NCBI GenBank assembly: GCA_026003615.1 | Contig: BPHQ01000002.1 | Coordinates: forward strand, 1-64,000 | DNA: 64,000 nucleotides | Origin: Bellilinea sp. | Lineage (GTDB): Bacteria; Chloroflexota; Anaerolineae; Anaerolineales; Anaerolineaceae | Direction: 5' to 3' | Shown: positions 15,024 through 22,252 of the stretch, piece after piece | Numbering within the stretch: position 1 is the first letter of the stretch | Layout: each line of letters starts with the position of its first letter | Notes under the pieces: generated by a model | Databases searched by the model: none | What the model saw: the letters and a program-made list of their open reading frames with translations, nothing else | Told to the model about the DNA's origin: nothing | Program-made: the position numbers and the translations under genes

Positions 15024-15180
15024 CAGGTTTTCAGGTTTTAAGGGGTAAATTTCAATTAATTACTTTTTTCATTCTGTCTCTCGCGCGCAATCAAGATATA
15101 TTAATGCATTTAAAACCTGAAAACCTGAAAATGGTCTTTCCTATTAATACGAAATCAAGCCTTAAAACCTGAAAACCTGA
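15023..15180. repeat. Three 20-bp iterons, candidate phage replication origin
   Basis: CTTAAAACCTGAAAACCTGA occurs exactly at 15161-15180 and, inverted, at 15023-15042; a copy differing at one base lies at 15110-15129. Each copy holds two AAAACCTG half-units. Between copies one and two the DNA is AT-rich, with the stretches 15050-15070 and 15097-15110. The set fills the 158-bp gap between the primase and helicase-like genes. Such arrays serve as replication origins or operators. Confidence 0.7.
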
Positions 15181-15181
15181 T

Positions 15182-17086
15182 TTATACATGGTTAAAACGG
15201 TACTTCATCATCGTTCTGCCACCATATTCCCAAGTTTCCATGTCAAATCGTTCCTTGAGATAATCTTTGACATTCTTCAACCTGTGCCCAAACGACTTCA
15301 CACTCCTGGGCCAATCTGTATCGGGTTTATTCGTGCCCCAGATGATGTACTGGGCTTCGTTGTACAGTTCACGCGCCGTCACCCAGCGTCCGATGTTCTG
15401 CGGATTGTCAAGCCAGGCTTCAATGGCTTCGATGATAACTTCACCCTCAGCCAGAAAACCGCGCTGTTCGTTTTTGATGATGTCCACGGCTCTGTCCCAC
15501 AAATCGGATTTACCGTAAATCTCGCTCACCAAACGTCCAAAGGCTTCCCAGTCCGCCATCCGCAGCGGGCTTGCCTGGGGAATAGCGCCGTTTTGCAGTT
15601 CCGCCACAATGCGGTTGAGTTTGTTCATGATGTCAAACCAGAACCCGTTGCGGTTGCGCTCTACCCACTCCATGAAAGCCAGTTCGCGCCCGCGCTGGTC
15701 GTCTGGGATGCGCTTCATGGGTAGGATAACCACGCGGTCGGCGAGGTCGTCGCGGCGGAGTGTGTCCGGGGTGCGCGCGGTAATTGCCAGCCAGGTGCGG
15801 TAGCGGATCACACCCATTTCTTTGCTGGTGAAGAGTTTGCGGTATTCATCGGTTGCCCCGGTGGAAATGCGCGCCAGTTTATCGCGCATCCATGGATCAA
15901 GCGTGTCCATGTTGTCCATGATGTAGAGGTGGTAATAATGCGCTGCAACGGTCAGGGCATCGGGCTTTTCCGGAACGCCGGAGATGTCGTTGTATGGACC
16001 GAATAGCAATTTCATCAGAAGACGCAGTGCCATGCTCTTGCCGCTACCTTTCTCGCCCAGGAAAACCATGATGGGACGTGTCGGGCAGAGTTCGGTGAAG
16101 AACAGGGAAAGCACCCAAACCTGGAAGATCCAACTGTACAGAGCGGCATCGTCTTTCCAGTACGGCAGTTGGCTGATTTCCTCCAGAAAATCATGGTCAA
16201 TTGGATCAGGTTGAAACGGTTGCCAGAGGGGGAAATCGTAAAACAGCGCCGGCCCTTCGCCGTTGGTTTCGGTCCTGATTTCATCCCCGTTCAAGGTGTA
16301 CACCGTCCCATCAAAGCGGGAAATGCGCAGGATGCGGTTGTCCCGATCATAATGCGCAAATTTGACCACGGGGACCGTCTCGGCATTGCGCTCGGCGGCG
16401 GTGTCAGCGGCGCTCTTCACGATACCAAAGGCGGAAGAAGCCGGGTTGACGCCGGTTAGAATGTGCAGAAAGGCTTCCCAGCACTCAGTATCCATGTCGT
16501 ACAGGCGGTGTTCGGCATGATGCAGGTAGTAAGTGTTTTCTTCGCTTTTGACAAATTTCCCGTTGCACGTCAGCCAGTCCACCAGCAGGATTTCCACATT
16601 CCCCAGACGAATGACCGCCGGGCGTTTGTCGGGAATGAGTTCATTTTCGATGGCGCGTTTCAGTTTTGGATCGGGCGATTCGAGCAATTTGCTGGTTAAG
16701 CGTTTCTGTTTCTGGGGGCTTGGTTGCGCCCCTAGTTTCATTGCCTGGTAGCGTGCAGCCACTTTTTGGATTTTGAGGGACAGGTAAGAGTAAATTGCCA
16801 TACGTAGAACGCCGTCATACTGAGCATTTAATGCATCGTAGACGGCGTCTTCCAGTTGTGTTCCGGATTTCCCTTCAGCAGCTTCGGCAATGGTGCGCCA
16901 TGGCTCGGTTGTAATGGGAATATCTGGAAAGGCGCCGTTAAGCAGGGCAGTGGCTATAATTTCGGCATCTTCCTGCCAAGCGTTCTGGTTAACGCCAGAA
17001 AAAGCTTCTGCGAGGATTTCTGCGTCCTTACCGGGTAAAGTTTCACCGGCAAAATCGGTAATTTGGGTTACGGTTGGCGTTGTCAT
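15182..17086 (-). CDS. Phage replicative helicase-like ATPase
   Basis: A 634-residue protein. The N-terminal 280 residues are poorly recognisable, helical first and then beta-rich. The C-terminal half is a P-loop ATPase: Walker A GEKGSGKS (344-351), Walker B-like HLYIMDNMD (386-394), RISTGATDEYRKLFTSKEMG, and ITARTPDTLRRDDLADRVV with arginine-finger candidates. A closing region (about 555-634) is winged-helix-like. The pattern matches phage and satellite proteins that pair with a separate Prim-Pol to unwind DNA (D5/SF3-related). The gene is separated from the primase by the iterons. Confidence 0.75.
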   Translation of the reverse strand: MTTPTVTQITDFAGETLPGKDAEILAEAFSGVNQNAWQEDAEIIATALLNGAFPDIPITTEPWRTIAEAAEGKSGTQLEDAVYDALNAQYDGVLRMAIYSYLSLKIQKVAARYQAMKLGAQPSPQKQKRLTSKLLESPDPKLKRAIENELIPDKRPAVIRLGNVEILLVDWLTCNGKFVKSEENTYYLHHAEHRLYDMDTECWEAFLHILTGVNPASSAFGIVKSAADTAAERNAETVPVVKFAHYDRDNRILRISRFDGTVYTLNGDEIRTETNGEGPALFYDFPLWQPFQPDPIDHDFLEEISQLPYWKDDAALYSWIFQVWVLSLFFTELCPTRPIMVFLGEKGSGKSMALRLLMKLLFGPYNDISGVPEKPDALTVAAHYYHLYIMDNMDTLDPWMRDKLARISTGATDEYRKLFTSKEMGVIRYRTWLAITARTPDTLRRDDLADRVVILPMKRIPDDQRGRELAFMEWVERNRNGFWFDIMNKLNRIVAELQNGAIPQASPLRMADWEAFGRLVSEIYGKSDLWDRAVDIIKNEQRGFLAEGEVIIEAIEAWLDNPQNIGRWVTARELYNEAQYIIWGTNKPDTDWPRSVKSFGHRLKNVKDYLKERFDMETWEYGGRTMMKYRFNHV

Positions 17087-17094
17087 TATCTGGA

Positions 17095-17340
17095 TTACGA
17101 TTGCGATGAACGTAATTCGTTCAAGAAACCACGGAACTTGTTCTCAAGTTTTTTCATACAAGAGCGACAAAACCACATTTCAGTCAATGGCATACTGTTT
17201 GGATCACGTGCAAATTGATTGGGCAAATATAGGTGTTCTTGATCACCTGCAAGTAAGATCGAATAATCGCCAGGTTTGCCGCAAGTCAAACAGATTTCCG
17301 GCGTGGTCCAATAATCCTTTATAAAAATTTTTTCTTTCAT
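17095..17340 (-). CDS. Small zinc-binding protein
   Basis: An 81-residue protein with two CxxC pairs, CLTCGKPG (about 17-24) and CRSC (about 58-61), expected to bind one zinc. Not otherwise recognised. It lies one base after the VWA gene and eight bases before the helicase-like gene, so it is in the same operon. A role in replication or nucleic-acid binding is possible but unproven. Confidence 0.65.
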   Translation of the reverse strand: MKEKIFIKDYWTTPEICLTCGKPGDYSILLAGDQEHLYLPNQFARDPNSMPLTEMWFCRSCMKKLENKFRGFLNELRSSQS

Positions 17341-17341
17341 C

Positions 17342-17908
17342 TCAGCGCCCTCCTGGCAAATACAGTCTTTCGATTCCGGCCTTCAGCTCTTTGGCACGGT
17401 CGGCGATGACGGTCTGTCCGCCGGTTGCCGCTGCCAGACGCCGCAGAAACTCTCGCCCGGCTGGTTGATCTTCCGGTCCAACGTATATCGTGGAAATTTT
17501 GTTGCGATATGTTTTGGCAATTTGCAAAGCTTTTGTCTCATCATCCGGTTCGCCATCGCTAATCAGGATAAACTGCATACCTGGCACGTCGGCAATTTTG
17601 GCAAATTGCAGGGCTCCGGCCATGTCTGTTTCGCCGCCAAGATAGGTCGGTACACCAGATGGGCAGAAGATGGTGCTACCTGAAAATGCCAAAACTGCGA
17701 TTTTGCCGGGATGATTGGCCTGTAAATTGGCCAATTCATCGCACGCCACCTTGTAGCGTGATTTTCCCCCGCGACTGTCGTGAGTGGACATGCTGCCACT
17801 GGTATCCACAATGACAACGAGATCAGCATTGACAAAGGTTTCAGCGATGCTTTTGTTTTCCTGCCGTGCGATTGCACTCAATGAACCGGGTACAATTGCG
17901 GTGTTCAT
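17342..17908 (-). CDS. von Willebrand factor A domain protein
   Basis: I choose ATG 17908 (MNTAIVPGSLSAIARQENKS), with GGAGG seven bases upstream, over a start 11 codons earlier. The 188-residue protein is a single VWA domain: DTSGSMS, the metal-binding MIDAS motif, at about 38-44, the TDMA threonine at about 93-96, and SDGEPDD at about 115-121. It is close to a bare TerY-like or VWA domain with no ATPase partner in view. VWA domains hold protein partners through a metal ion. Its place between zinc-binding proteins in a phage replication operon is unusual. Confidence 0.85.
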   Translation of the reverse strand: MNTAIVPGSLSAIARQENKSIAETFVNADLVVIVDTSGSMSTHDSRGGKSRYKVACDELANLQANHPGKIAVLAFSGSTIFCPSGVPTYLGGETDMAGALQFAKIADVPGMQFILISDGEPDDETKALQIAKTYRNKISTIYVGPEDQPAGREFLRRLAAATGGQTVIADRAKELKAGIERLYLPGGR

Positions 17909-18144
17909 TTGTTTTCCTCCAATCGCTTTAGTTTCAGCCACAACGCTACTTCCACATCTGTGGCTGGAAAGGTGTTGTTGGATTTCTCAAAGCGCAACAT
18001 CCACTCGCCCGTCTCATCCTGATAAAGTTCAAATTTCGGCACTTTGAATTGTCGCTTTTGAGCCGGTACTGGTTTTTTGCCTTGCCTGGCTAGTTTTGCA
18101 TTTTCAAGATGGTGTTTCTGAGGAGTAAGGTGTAATTTAGCCAC
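17905..18144 (-). CDS. Small basic phage protein
   Basis: I choose GTG 18144, giving 79 residues (MAKLHLTPQKHHLENAKLAR onward). It has GGAG eight bases upstream and overlaps the preceding stop by a few bases. A longer frame to 18306 overlaps the 72-aa gene heavily and is unlikely. The N-terminal half is basic; the C-terminal half has FELYQDETGEWMLRFEKSNN and an amphipathic helix. Not recognised. It is coupled to the VWA gene by an ATGA overlap. Confidence 0.55.
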   Translation of the reverse strand: MAKLHLTPQKHHLENAKLARQGKKPVPAQKRQFKVPKFELYQDETGEWMLRFEKSNNTFPATDVEVALWLKLKRLEENK

Positions 18145-18355
18145 TGGTCTTTCTCCAGATAACCATGCAATCGCTACAATTGCGTCTATGCGTGAAATAT
18201 GCCTTGATAGCTCGAAATACATTATCTTTCGTACTATTCGATTCGTCTTTGCGTAAATCACGCAACGCCTCATAAATATCTTCGTCCAATACTTTTCCAA
18301 TTTCACAAAGATGTTTTTCTGCTATCCACATAATCCACCTCATATCCACTTCCAT
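18137..18355 (-). CDS. Small phage protein, unknown
   Basis: A 72-residue protein (MEVDMRWIMWIAEKHLCEIG, then acidic LDEDIYEALRDLRKDESNST and CSDCMVIWRK). It contains a CSDC pair but no second zinc pair. Not recognised. It overlaps the J-domain gene by 16 bases and the following small gene by eight, in line with the compact operon. A start at M5 (18343) is also possible. Confidence 0.55.
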   Translation of the reverse strand: MEVDMRWIMWIAEKHLCEIGKVLDEDIYEALRDLRKDESNSTKDNVFRAIKAYFTHRRNCSDCMVIWRKTSG

Positions 18356-19191
18356 GTTGGTTCCTTTGCTCCCGCTGGCCAGGATGCGACCAAAACACCC
18401 TGTTCAGATGTAATGTCTTGCCAGTCAAGAATTTTCTGAACGACAAAACGACCAAGTTTTTCGAAGCCTTCCGCGAGGATATATCCGCAACGCAGTGGAG
18501 AGCGATAACCTGACGGCACAGCCATGTTCCAACCATCAAAACTCGTATCTCTCAAGCTCGCTTCAAGTGTCAAGCCAGCGTCATAGCGAGCGCGTTTCAG
18601 CGGATTGCTGAGCAACTCGTATGCTTCTTTGATGCGGATAAACATTTCCTGTGCATTGGGTTCTTTGCATACGTCAGGGTGCCACTGTTTCACCATGCGG
18701 CGGTAAGCACTTTTGATTTCATCATCTGTAGCCATACGAAGAATACCGAGTATGCCATATAGCGTGCTGGTGTTGGTGTTCCGAGTATCTCCTTCAAACC
18801 ACTCACGCAGGACACGTTCCGGAAAGATAAAAATCCATTCTTTTTGGGCATTCATCCCGCTGGCCTGATATTCATCACCCGCCAGCTTGGTGCGTCCAAG
18901 GTAATAGACATCACAGACGCGTGTTTCCAGTCGCTGGTTATTGCTTGTTATTATCTGCCCTATGTCTTCTCCGTATACCTGCAGTACCCACTCCCTCACT
19001 AGCGCCGCATACTGAGTATCTACAAGCCAGGTTTTACTGGCTGGGTCAAACCGTCGCGCGCTGGCAGGTAGGCTTTTGACAAGTGCTACAAATCGCGGGT
19101 TGTATGGTGTTACTACTCGCAGCGCGCCGTTGTGTTCTGTCACGGAACACTTGTTTTGAGTAAATACAGGATTGCCAAAGAGATCAAACAT
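18340..19191 (-). CDS. J-domain protein with N-terminal HARP-like segment
   Basis: A 283-residue phage protein. Residues about 23-75 (RVVTPYNPRFVALVKSLPAS, RFDPASKTWLV, ALVREWVLQVYG) resemble the HARP-type DNA-annealing motif found beside helicases. Residues about 142-207 are a J domain, with LYGILGI, the HPD tripeptide (171-173) and FIRIKEAYELLSNPLKRARY, so it should stimulate host DnaK. The last 75 residues are not recognised. Lambda-like phages use host DnaJ to free the helicase at the origin, so a phage-borne J protein in the replication operon could do the same; that is inference. Confidence 0.75.
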   Translation of the reverse strand: MFDLFGNPVFTQNKCSVTEHNGALRVVTPYNPRFVALVKSLPASARRFDPASKTWLVDTQYAALVREWVLQVYGEDIGQIITSNNQRLETRVCDVYYLGRTKLAGDEYQASGMNAQKEWIFIFPERVLREWFEGDTRNTNTSTLYGILGILRMATDDEIKSAYRRMVKQWHPDVCKEPNAQEMFIRIKEAYELLSNPLKRARYDAGLTLEASLRDTSFDGWNMAVPSGYRSPLRCGYILAEGFEKLGRFVVQKILDWQDITSEQGVLVASWPAGAKEPTWKWI

Positions 19192-19564
19192 ATCTTCCCT
19201 TGCAATTGGCGTAAAAGTCGCAGTACTTTTCTGAACAGCGCCACGTAGTCGGGTTTAGCGGATAAAACTCTTTCTCAATTCCCTGCCAAACCCGCTTAAT
19301 CATTTCAAACAGAAAAAACAGCTCGCCGGGTTTGTGACTGTGTTCCAAAATCTGCACTTGTGGCGTCTTTGTTTTTACGAAAACAAAATGCTTAAATTTC
19401 CAATTCACCTCAAACCCGGCTTGATTAAGCGCAGCGATATAAAACAAAGTTTGCAGGCTGTTATTAGCTTGCTCTTGTGTCCACGACCGCGCCGATGTTT
19501 TGAAATCCGCTGGCGTGCCGTCGTTGAGGATGACATCAATGTAGCCAATCACCGGAACAGGCAC
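19184..19564 (-). pseudogene. Truncated PD-(D/E)XK (RecB/Cas4-like) nuclease
   Basis: A 126-residue remnant. It keeps GYIDVILNDG, DFKTSARSW (the D...DxK core), a Gln/Tyr helix and a cysteine cluster near the end (CSEKYCDFYANC) that resembles part of a Cas4-type iron-sulphur site. Family members run to about 250 residues; here the N-terminus is missing. The frame reads sensibly back to about 19594 (RLFLTRVAGV) and is then cut by TAG at 19595 and TAA at 19598. This marks a break point and probably the decayed right edge of the prophage. GTG 19564 could still start a short product. Confidence 0.7.
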
Positions 19565-19584
19565 ACCTGCAACGCGCGTCAGAA

Positions 19585-19659
19585 ACAGACGCGGCTATTA
19601 CCCTTTCCAGTGATGGTGTAAGAGAAGCAATTGTCTGCGTGAAAGAATATGACCGCTAG
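19585..19659 (+). other. Possible 3' fragment of a disrupted plus-strand gene
   Basis: On the plus strand a 24-codon frame (DAAITLSSDGVREAIVCVKE, then Y-D-R and TAG) looks protein-like and begins just where the truncated nuclease frame ends. It may be the tail of a host gene cut by the prophage or by a later deletion. The stretch is short and could be chance. Confidence 0.25.
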
Positions 19660-19677
19660 AAAATAACCGAGGCAATT

Positions 19678-20124
19678 GTGTTATCCGAAGAAGAAATTGA
19701 CGATCTGCTCCAAAGCCGAACACTATATATCAACGGCGAAATCCGCTGGAAACAGAAAAGCAATCAGCAGTATTTTGAATTTCGCCTCAAGGTATCCGGC
19801 TGCGATCATGATATCGAATTGGTGTGTACAAAAAATCCACTACTTGAAAAAGGATATAGTTTTGCGCTATTATTAGAAGGTAAACGAATTCGCGGCTTCG
19901 ACCCAGACGGCCGGCACCTCAACCGATTTCCAAAACGAGAACAAATCGTTGGCATTCATAAACATAAATGGACGGATGATTACGAAGATTCCAATGCCTA
20001 CGTTCCAAACGATATACCAAGCACCGAAATTTCAGCTGCCTTTTATGCCTTTTTGAATGAGTGCAATATCCGCTTTGATGGAACTTTTGTCCCACCACCT
20101 GTTTTTCAGCCAGGATTATTTTGA
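19678..20124 (+). CDS. DUF6978-like protein
   Basis: A 148-residue protein from a GTG start with GAGG six bases upstream. It opens LSEEEIDDLLQSRTLYINGE, a pattern I associate with the DUF6978 family, and is otherwise beta-rich (FEFRLKVSGCDHDIELVCTK, GYSFALLLEGKRIRGFDPDG). Function is unknown. It overlaps the DUF1828-like gene by four bases, so the two are a co-translated pair. Pairs of this sort are common in accessory islands and are possible toxin-antitoxin or defence modules, but this is not established. Confidence 0.6.
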   Translation: MLSEEEIDDLLQSRTLYINGEIRWKQKSNQQYFEFRLKVSGCDHDIELVCTKNPLLEKGYSFALLLEGKRIRGFDPDGRHLNRFPKREQIVGIHKHKWTDDYEDSNAYVPNDIPSTEISAAFYAFLNECNIRFDGTFVPPPVFQPGLF

Positions 20125-20921
20125 GTAGAGAAATGGTTACGATTAATTGTGAGAATATTCTCACCAGTTATCAAAAATACCTGAACGATAACATCATCTG
20201 TTATCCAGAAGGTAATTATATTGCCATCGAAACCCCCTACCTTTACTCCGATGGCGATATGATTTCCCTTTACGTTGAACGAAGAGGGGATGAATTATTT
20301 CTAACCGATTTAGGGGAAACGTTCAGGCATCTGGCAATTCACAACATCAACTGGAACACCAAAAAGATCCAATCTCTCCTCTACAAAATTCTACATAAAA
20401 CCGGAGTGAGCAACAACCGCGGTGTTCTATCTATAAAAATTACAACAGAAGATGAGATAGCCCATTTGATTTCCGATTTAGTCCATGCCGTTCAACAAAC
20501 GGAGAATTTGGTGTTTACCCTCAAGGACCATGTTCCAAAGTCATTTCGCGACGAAGTCGAAATATTTCTAATAGAAAGAGGTTACACCCCGGAAATCAAT
20601 TATCAGATAGATGGTGAATCGGGTAACCAATGGCGGGTTCATTTCTTTGTTAACCACCGGAAAAATGTCTTGATTAGAGCCATTTCGGCATCAACAAAAG
20701 GCGGGGCAAGATATCAGGCTATATCCACCTACGCAATGTATGACGATATCAAGAAAAGACATCCTCAATTGCGGCGCGCCGCAATTCTGGACGACTCGAA
20801 CATGGAAGTGTGGGAGCCTGAGAACATTAATTTAATCAATGCGGTATTGGATCTGAATTTGGTTTACTGGCAAGAGCGAGAGATACTTTCAGCACAGATC
20901 AATCTCCTGGAAGAAGATTGA
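20121..20921 (+). CDS. DUF1828/DUF1829-like protein
   Basis: A 266-residue protein. The N-terminal domain contains IAIETPYLYSDGDMISLYVE and ELFLTDLGETFRHLA, matching the DUF1828 signature ('D.l.l.d...lTDdGeT...L'). The C-terminal part (about 130-266) has FLIERGYTPEINYQI and WRVHFFVNHRKNVLIRAIS, as in DUF1829. Function unknown. The TTG at 20121 has AGGA upstream and overlaps the previous stop; ATG 20133 is the alternative start. It appears to form a pair with the preceding gene. Confidence 0.65.
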   Translation: MSREMVTINCENILTSYQKYLNDNIICYPEGNYIAIETPYLYSDGDMISLYVERRGDELFLTDLGETFRHLAIHNINWNTKKIQSLLYKILHKTGVSNNRGVLSIKITTEDEIAHLISDLVHAVQQTENLVFTLKDHVPKSFRDEVEIFLIERGYTPEINYQIDGESGNQWRVHFFVNHRKNVLIRAISASTKGGARYQAISTYAMYDDIKKRHPQLRRAAILDDSNMEVWEPENINLINAVLDLNLVYWQEREILSAQINLLEED

Positions 20922-20965
20922 GATTGAATTTATCTAAATCCTTTGTTCTAATAAGGAAAAACTCA

Positions 20966-21301
20966 ATGGCAAAAGAAACACAGGTTGATCAGGTTAACAT
21001 GGTTCTGAACTTGCTCAAAAAGGCAACCTCTGTTCAGACCGGCCCGGATATTTACTGTAACCATGCTCAAATTCATCTTTCGATCAACGATATGATCATT
21101 GATTTTTATCTCTTGACCCCCGAAATTGGCAATTACGCTCAGCCCAAAGCAACTCATGTTCAGCGAGTGATTATTCCGTTGAATATGGCTAAAGGCCTTG
21201 CCGGGGCTATCTTTGATACCGTTTCTCAGTTTGAACGTGAAACCGGCCTGACTTTGCTGGACACACGCGCCCAAAATCCACCTGAAACCATTCAGGAGTA
21301 A
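20966..21301 (+). CDS. DUF3467-like small protein
   Basis: A 111-residue protein starting at ATG 20966 (AAGGA nine bases upstream), rather than at the earlier in-frame ATG 20918 which overlaps the preceding gene. The middle, DIYCNHAQIHLSINDMIIDF and later VIIPLNMAKGLAGAIFDTVS, follows the DUF3467 pattern (strand with 'Y.N', 'D...dF', then a helix beginning 'P..ak.l'). Function unknown. It lies between the DUF pair and the VapBC pair. Confidence 0.6.
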   Translation: MAKETQVDQVNMVLNLLKKATSVQTGPDIYCNHAQIHLSINDMIIDFYLLTPEIGNYAQPKATHVQRVIIPLNMAKGLAGAIFDTVSQFERETGLTLLDTRAQNPPETIQE

Positions 21302-21420
21302 TGGGATGAATATCTCGATTCAAGAATCACTGCAAATTCCAAAATATTTTTCATCTTTTCAAAAATCACCAGAAATTGTCTGGAAATCGGCCCTTTTGAA
21401 AACCAGTTCATCTGTTCTGT

Positions 21421-21449
21421 TGTCAATCGGAGCAATGAATAGTATGATG
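21421..21449 (+). promoter_or_regulatory. Promoter of the vapBC-like pair
   Basis: TTGTCA (21421-21426) and TATGAT (21444-21449) are 17 bases apart. Transcription would begin near 21456, about 40 bases before the antitoxin ATG at 21495. This argues against the longer frame that opens at 21306. Confidence 0.6.
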
Positions 21450-21494
21450 ATAACAACGATGTTCAATGCTTCATCGAGCCGAGATTGGCGAATT

Positions 21495-21701
21495 ATGACC
21501 GAGAAAAAGTCCCCTTTTGTTTATAACTCAGAAGACCCGGAAATTCTTGCTATGAGTGAGGAAGAAATTAGAGCCGAGGTCTTGGCTGCGTTTGGGGCCT
21601 GGGCCGATCGTGATGATATTACAGACGATTGGCTGGACGGTATTCGCCGCGGGTGGAGTGACCGGCTTGATGATCTCTATTCCGAACAATCAAAAGATTA
21701 A
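21495..21701 (+). CDS. VapB-like antitoxin (putative)
   Basis: I choose ATG 21495, giving 68 residues (MTEKKSPFVYNSEDPEILAM onward). The frame is open back to 21306, but that part looks non-coding and contains the promoter. The protein is acidic, with EEEIRAEVLAAFGAWADRDD and a C-terminal WLDGIRRGWSDRLDDLY that could wrap a toxin. No DNA-binding domain is obvious. It is called an antitoxin because it lies directly before and overlaps a PIN-domain toxin gene by 32 bases. Confidence 0.6.
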   Translation: MTEKKSPFVYNSEDPEILAMSEEEIRAEVLAAFGAWADRDDITDDWLDGIRRGWSDRLDDLYSEQSKD

Positions 21702-22107
21702 GATCTTTGATACGACTGTTTTCATTGATTATCTGAGAGGGCGTTCAGAAGTTATCCCTCTTATTCAAGATGTTCTGGATAGACGAATCAATCCCGCAAT
21801 TTCGATCATTACAGTAGTGGAATTATGGGCCGGTGTAAAGGATGCAAAAGACGAAAAACGCCACAAGGCCTTATTGTCGCCATTCCGTCGAATTCAAATC
21901 CATTCGGCGATAGCCTATCGTGCCGGAGCAATGGCATATTCATTTTATAAAAATGGGGATAAAAGTATATCTCTACCGGACTTTATTATTGCTGCAACTG
22001 CGGAGTATTTGAAGGCAGATATCGTAACCAGAAACGGGAAAACACTTTCAAAAACTTGCTTTGAAAGATGTCAACTTGATTCTTTATCAACTCAATTAGT
22101 TAAATGA
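21670..22107 (+). CDS. vapC: PIN-domain toxin, VapC family
   Basis: A 145-residue PIN-fold ribonuclease from ATG 21670 (GGAG about 12 bases upstream). It shows KIFDTTVFIDYLRGR with the first catalytic Asp, ITVVELWAGV with the conserved Glu, LPDFIIAATAEYL with the third acidic residue, and DIVTRNGKTLSK at the end. VapC toxins cut tRNA or rRNA and are held inactive by VapB. It is in an operon with the small acidic protein upstream, driven by the promoter at 21421. All expected acidic residues are present. Confidence 0.85.
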   Translation: MISIPNNQKIKIFDTTVFIDYLRGRSEVIPLIQDVLDRRINPAISIITVVELWAGVKDAKDEKRHKALLSPFRRIQIHSAIAYRAGAMAYSFYKNGDKSISLPDFIIAATAEYLKADIVTRNGKTLSKTCFERCQLDSLSTQLVK

Positions 22108-22252
22108 ACTTCAAGCCCTCCAATTTGTCCCGCTATGATCTGCTTGTGGATACTGAAACAAATGACCACATCCCTTGTCAATACCTCGAACCTTAAAATT
22201 CCCAAAAACGACCACAATTACATGACTGTACACGAAGGATGTGGTCGAATTT

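Noticed and set aside
15023-15180. CRISPR array
   Set aside because: There are only three copies, one inverted, with uneven spacing and internal half-repeats, so it is an iteron set.
1-19600. Prophage as a fully functional temperate phage
   Set aside because: No integrase, repressor or excisionase is visible, the right-end nuclease is truncated and the left part is outside the window, so completeness cannot be claimed.
21306-21494. Longer antitoxin frame starting at 21306
   Set aside because: The extra 63 codons do not look protein-like and contain a good promoter (21421-21449); ATG 21495 gives a normal-sized antitoxin.
22209-22252. Hairpin CGACCAC/GTGGTCG followed by AATTTT as a terminator of vapC
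   Set aside because: The loop is 25 bases and the T-run is broken, so it is not a convincing intrinsic terminator.
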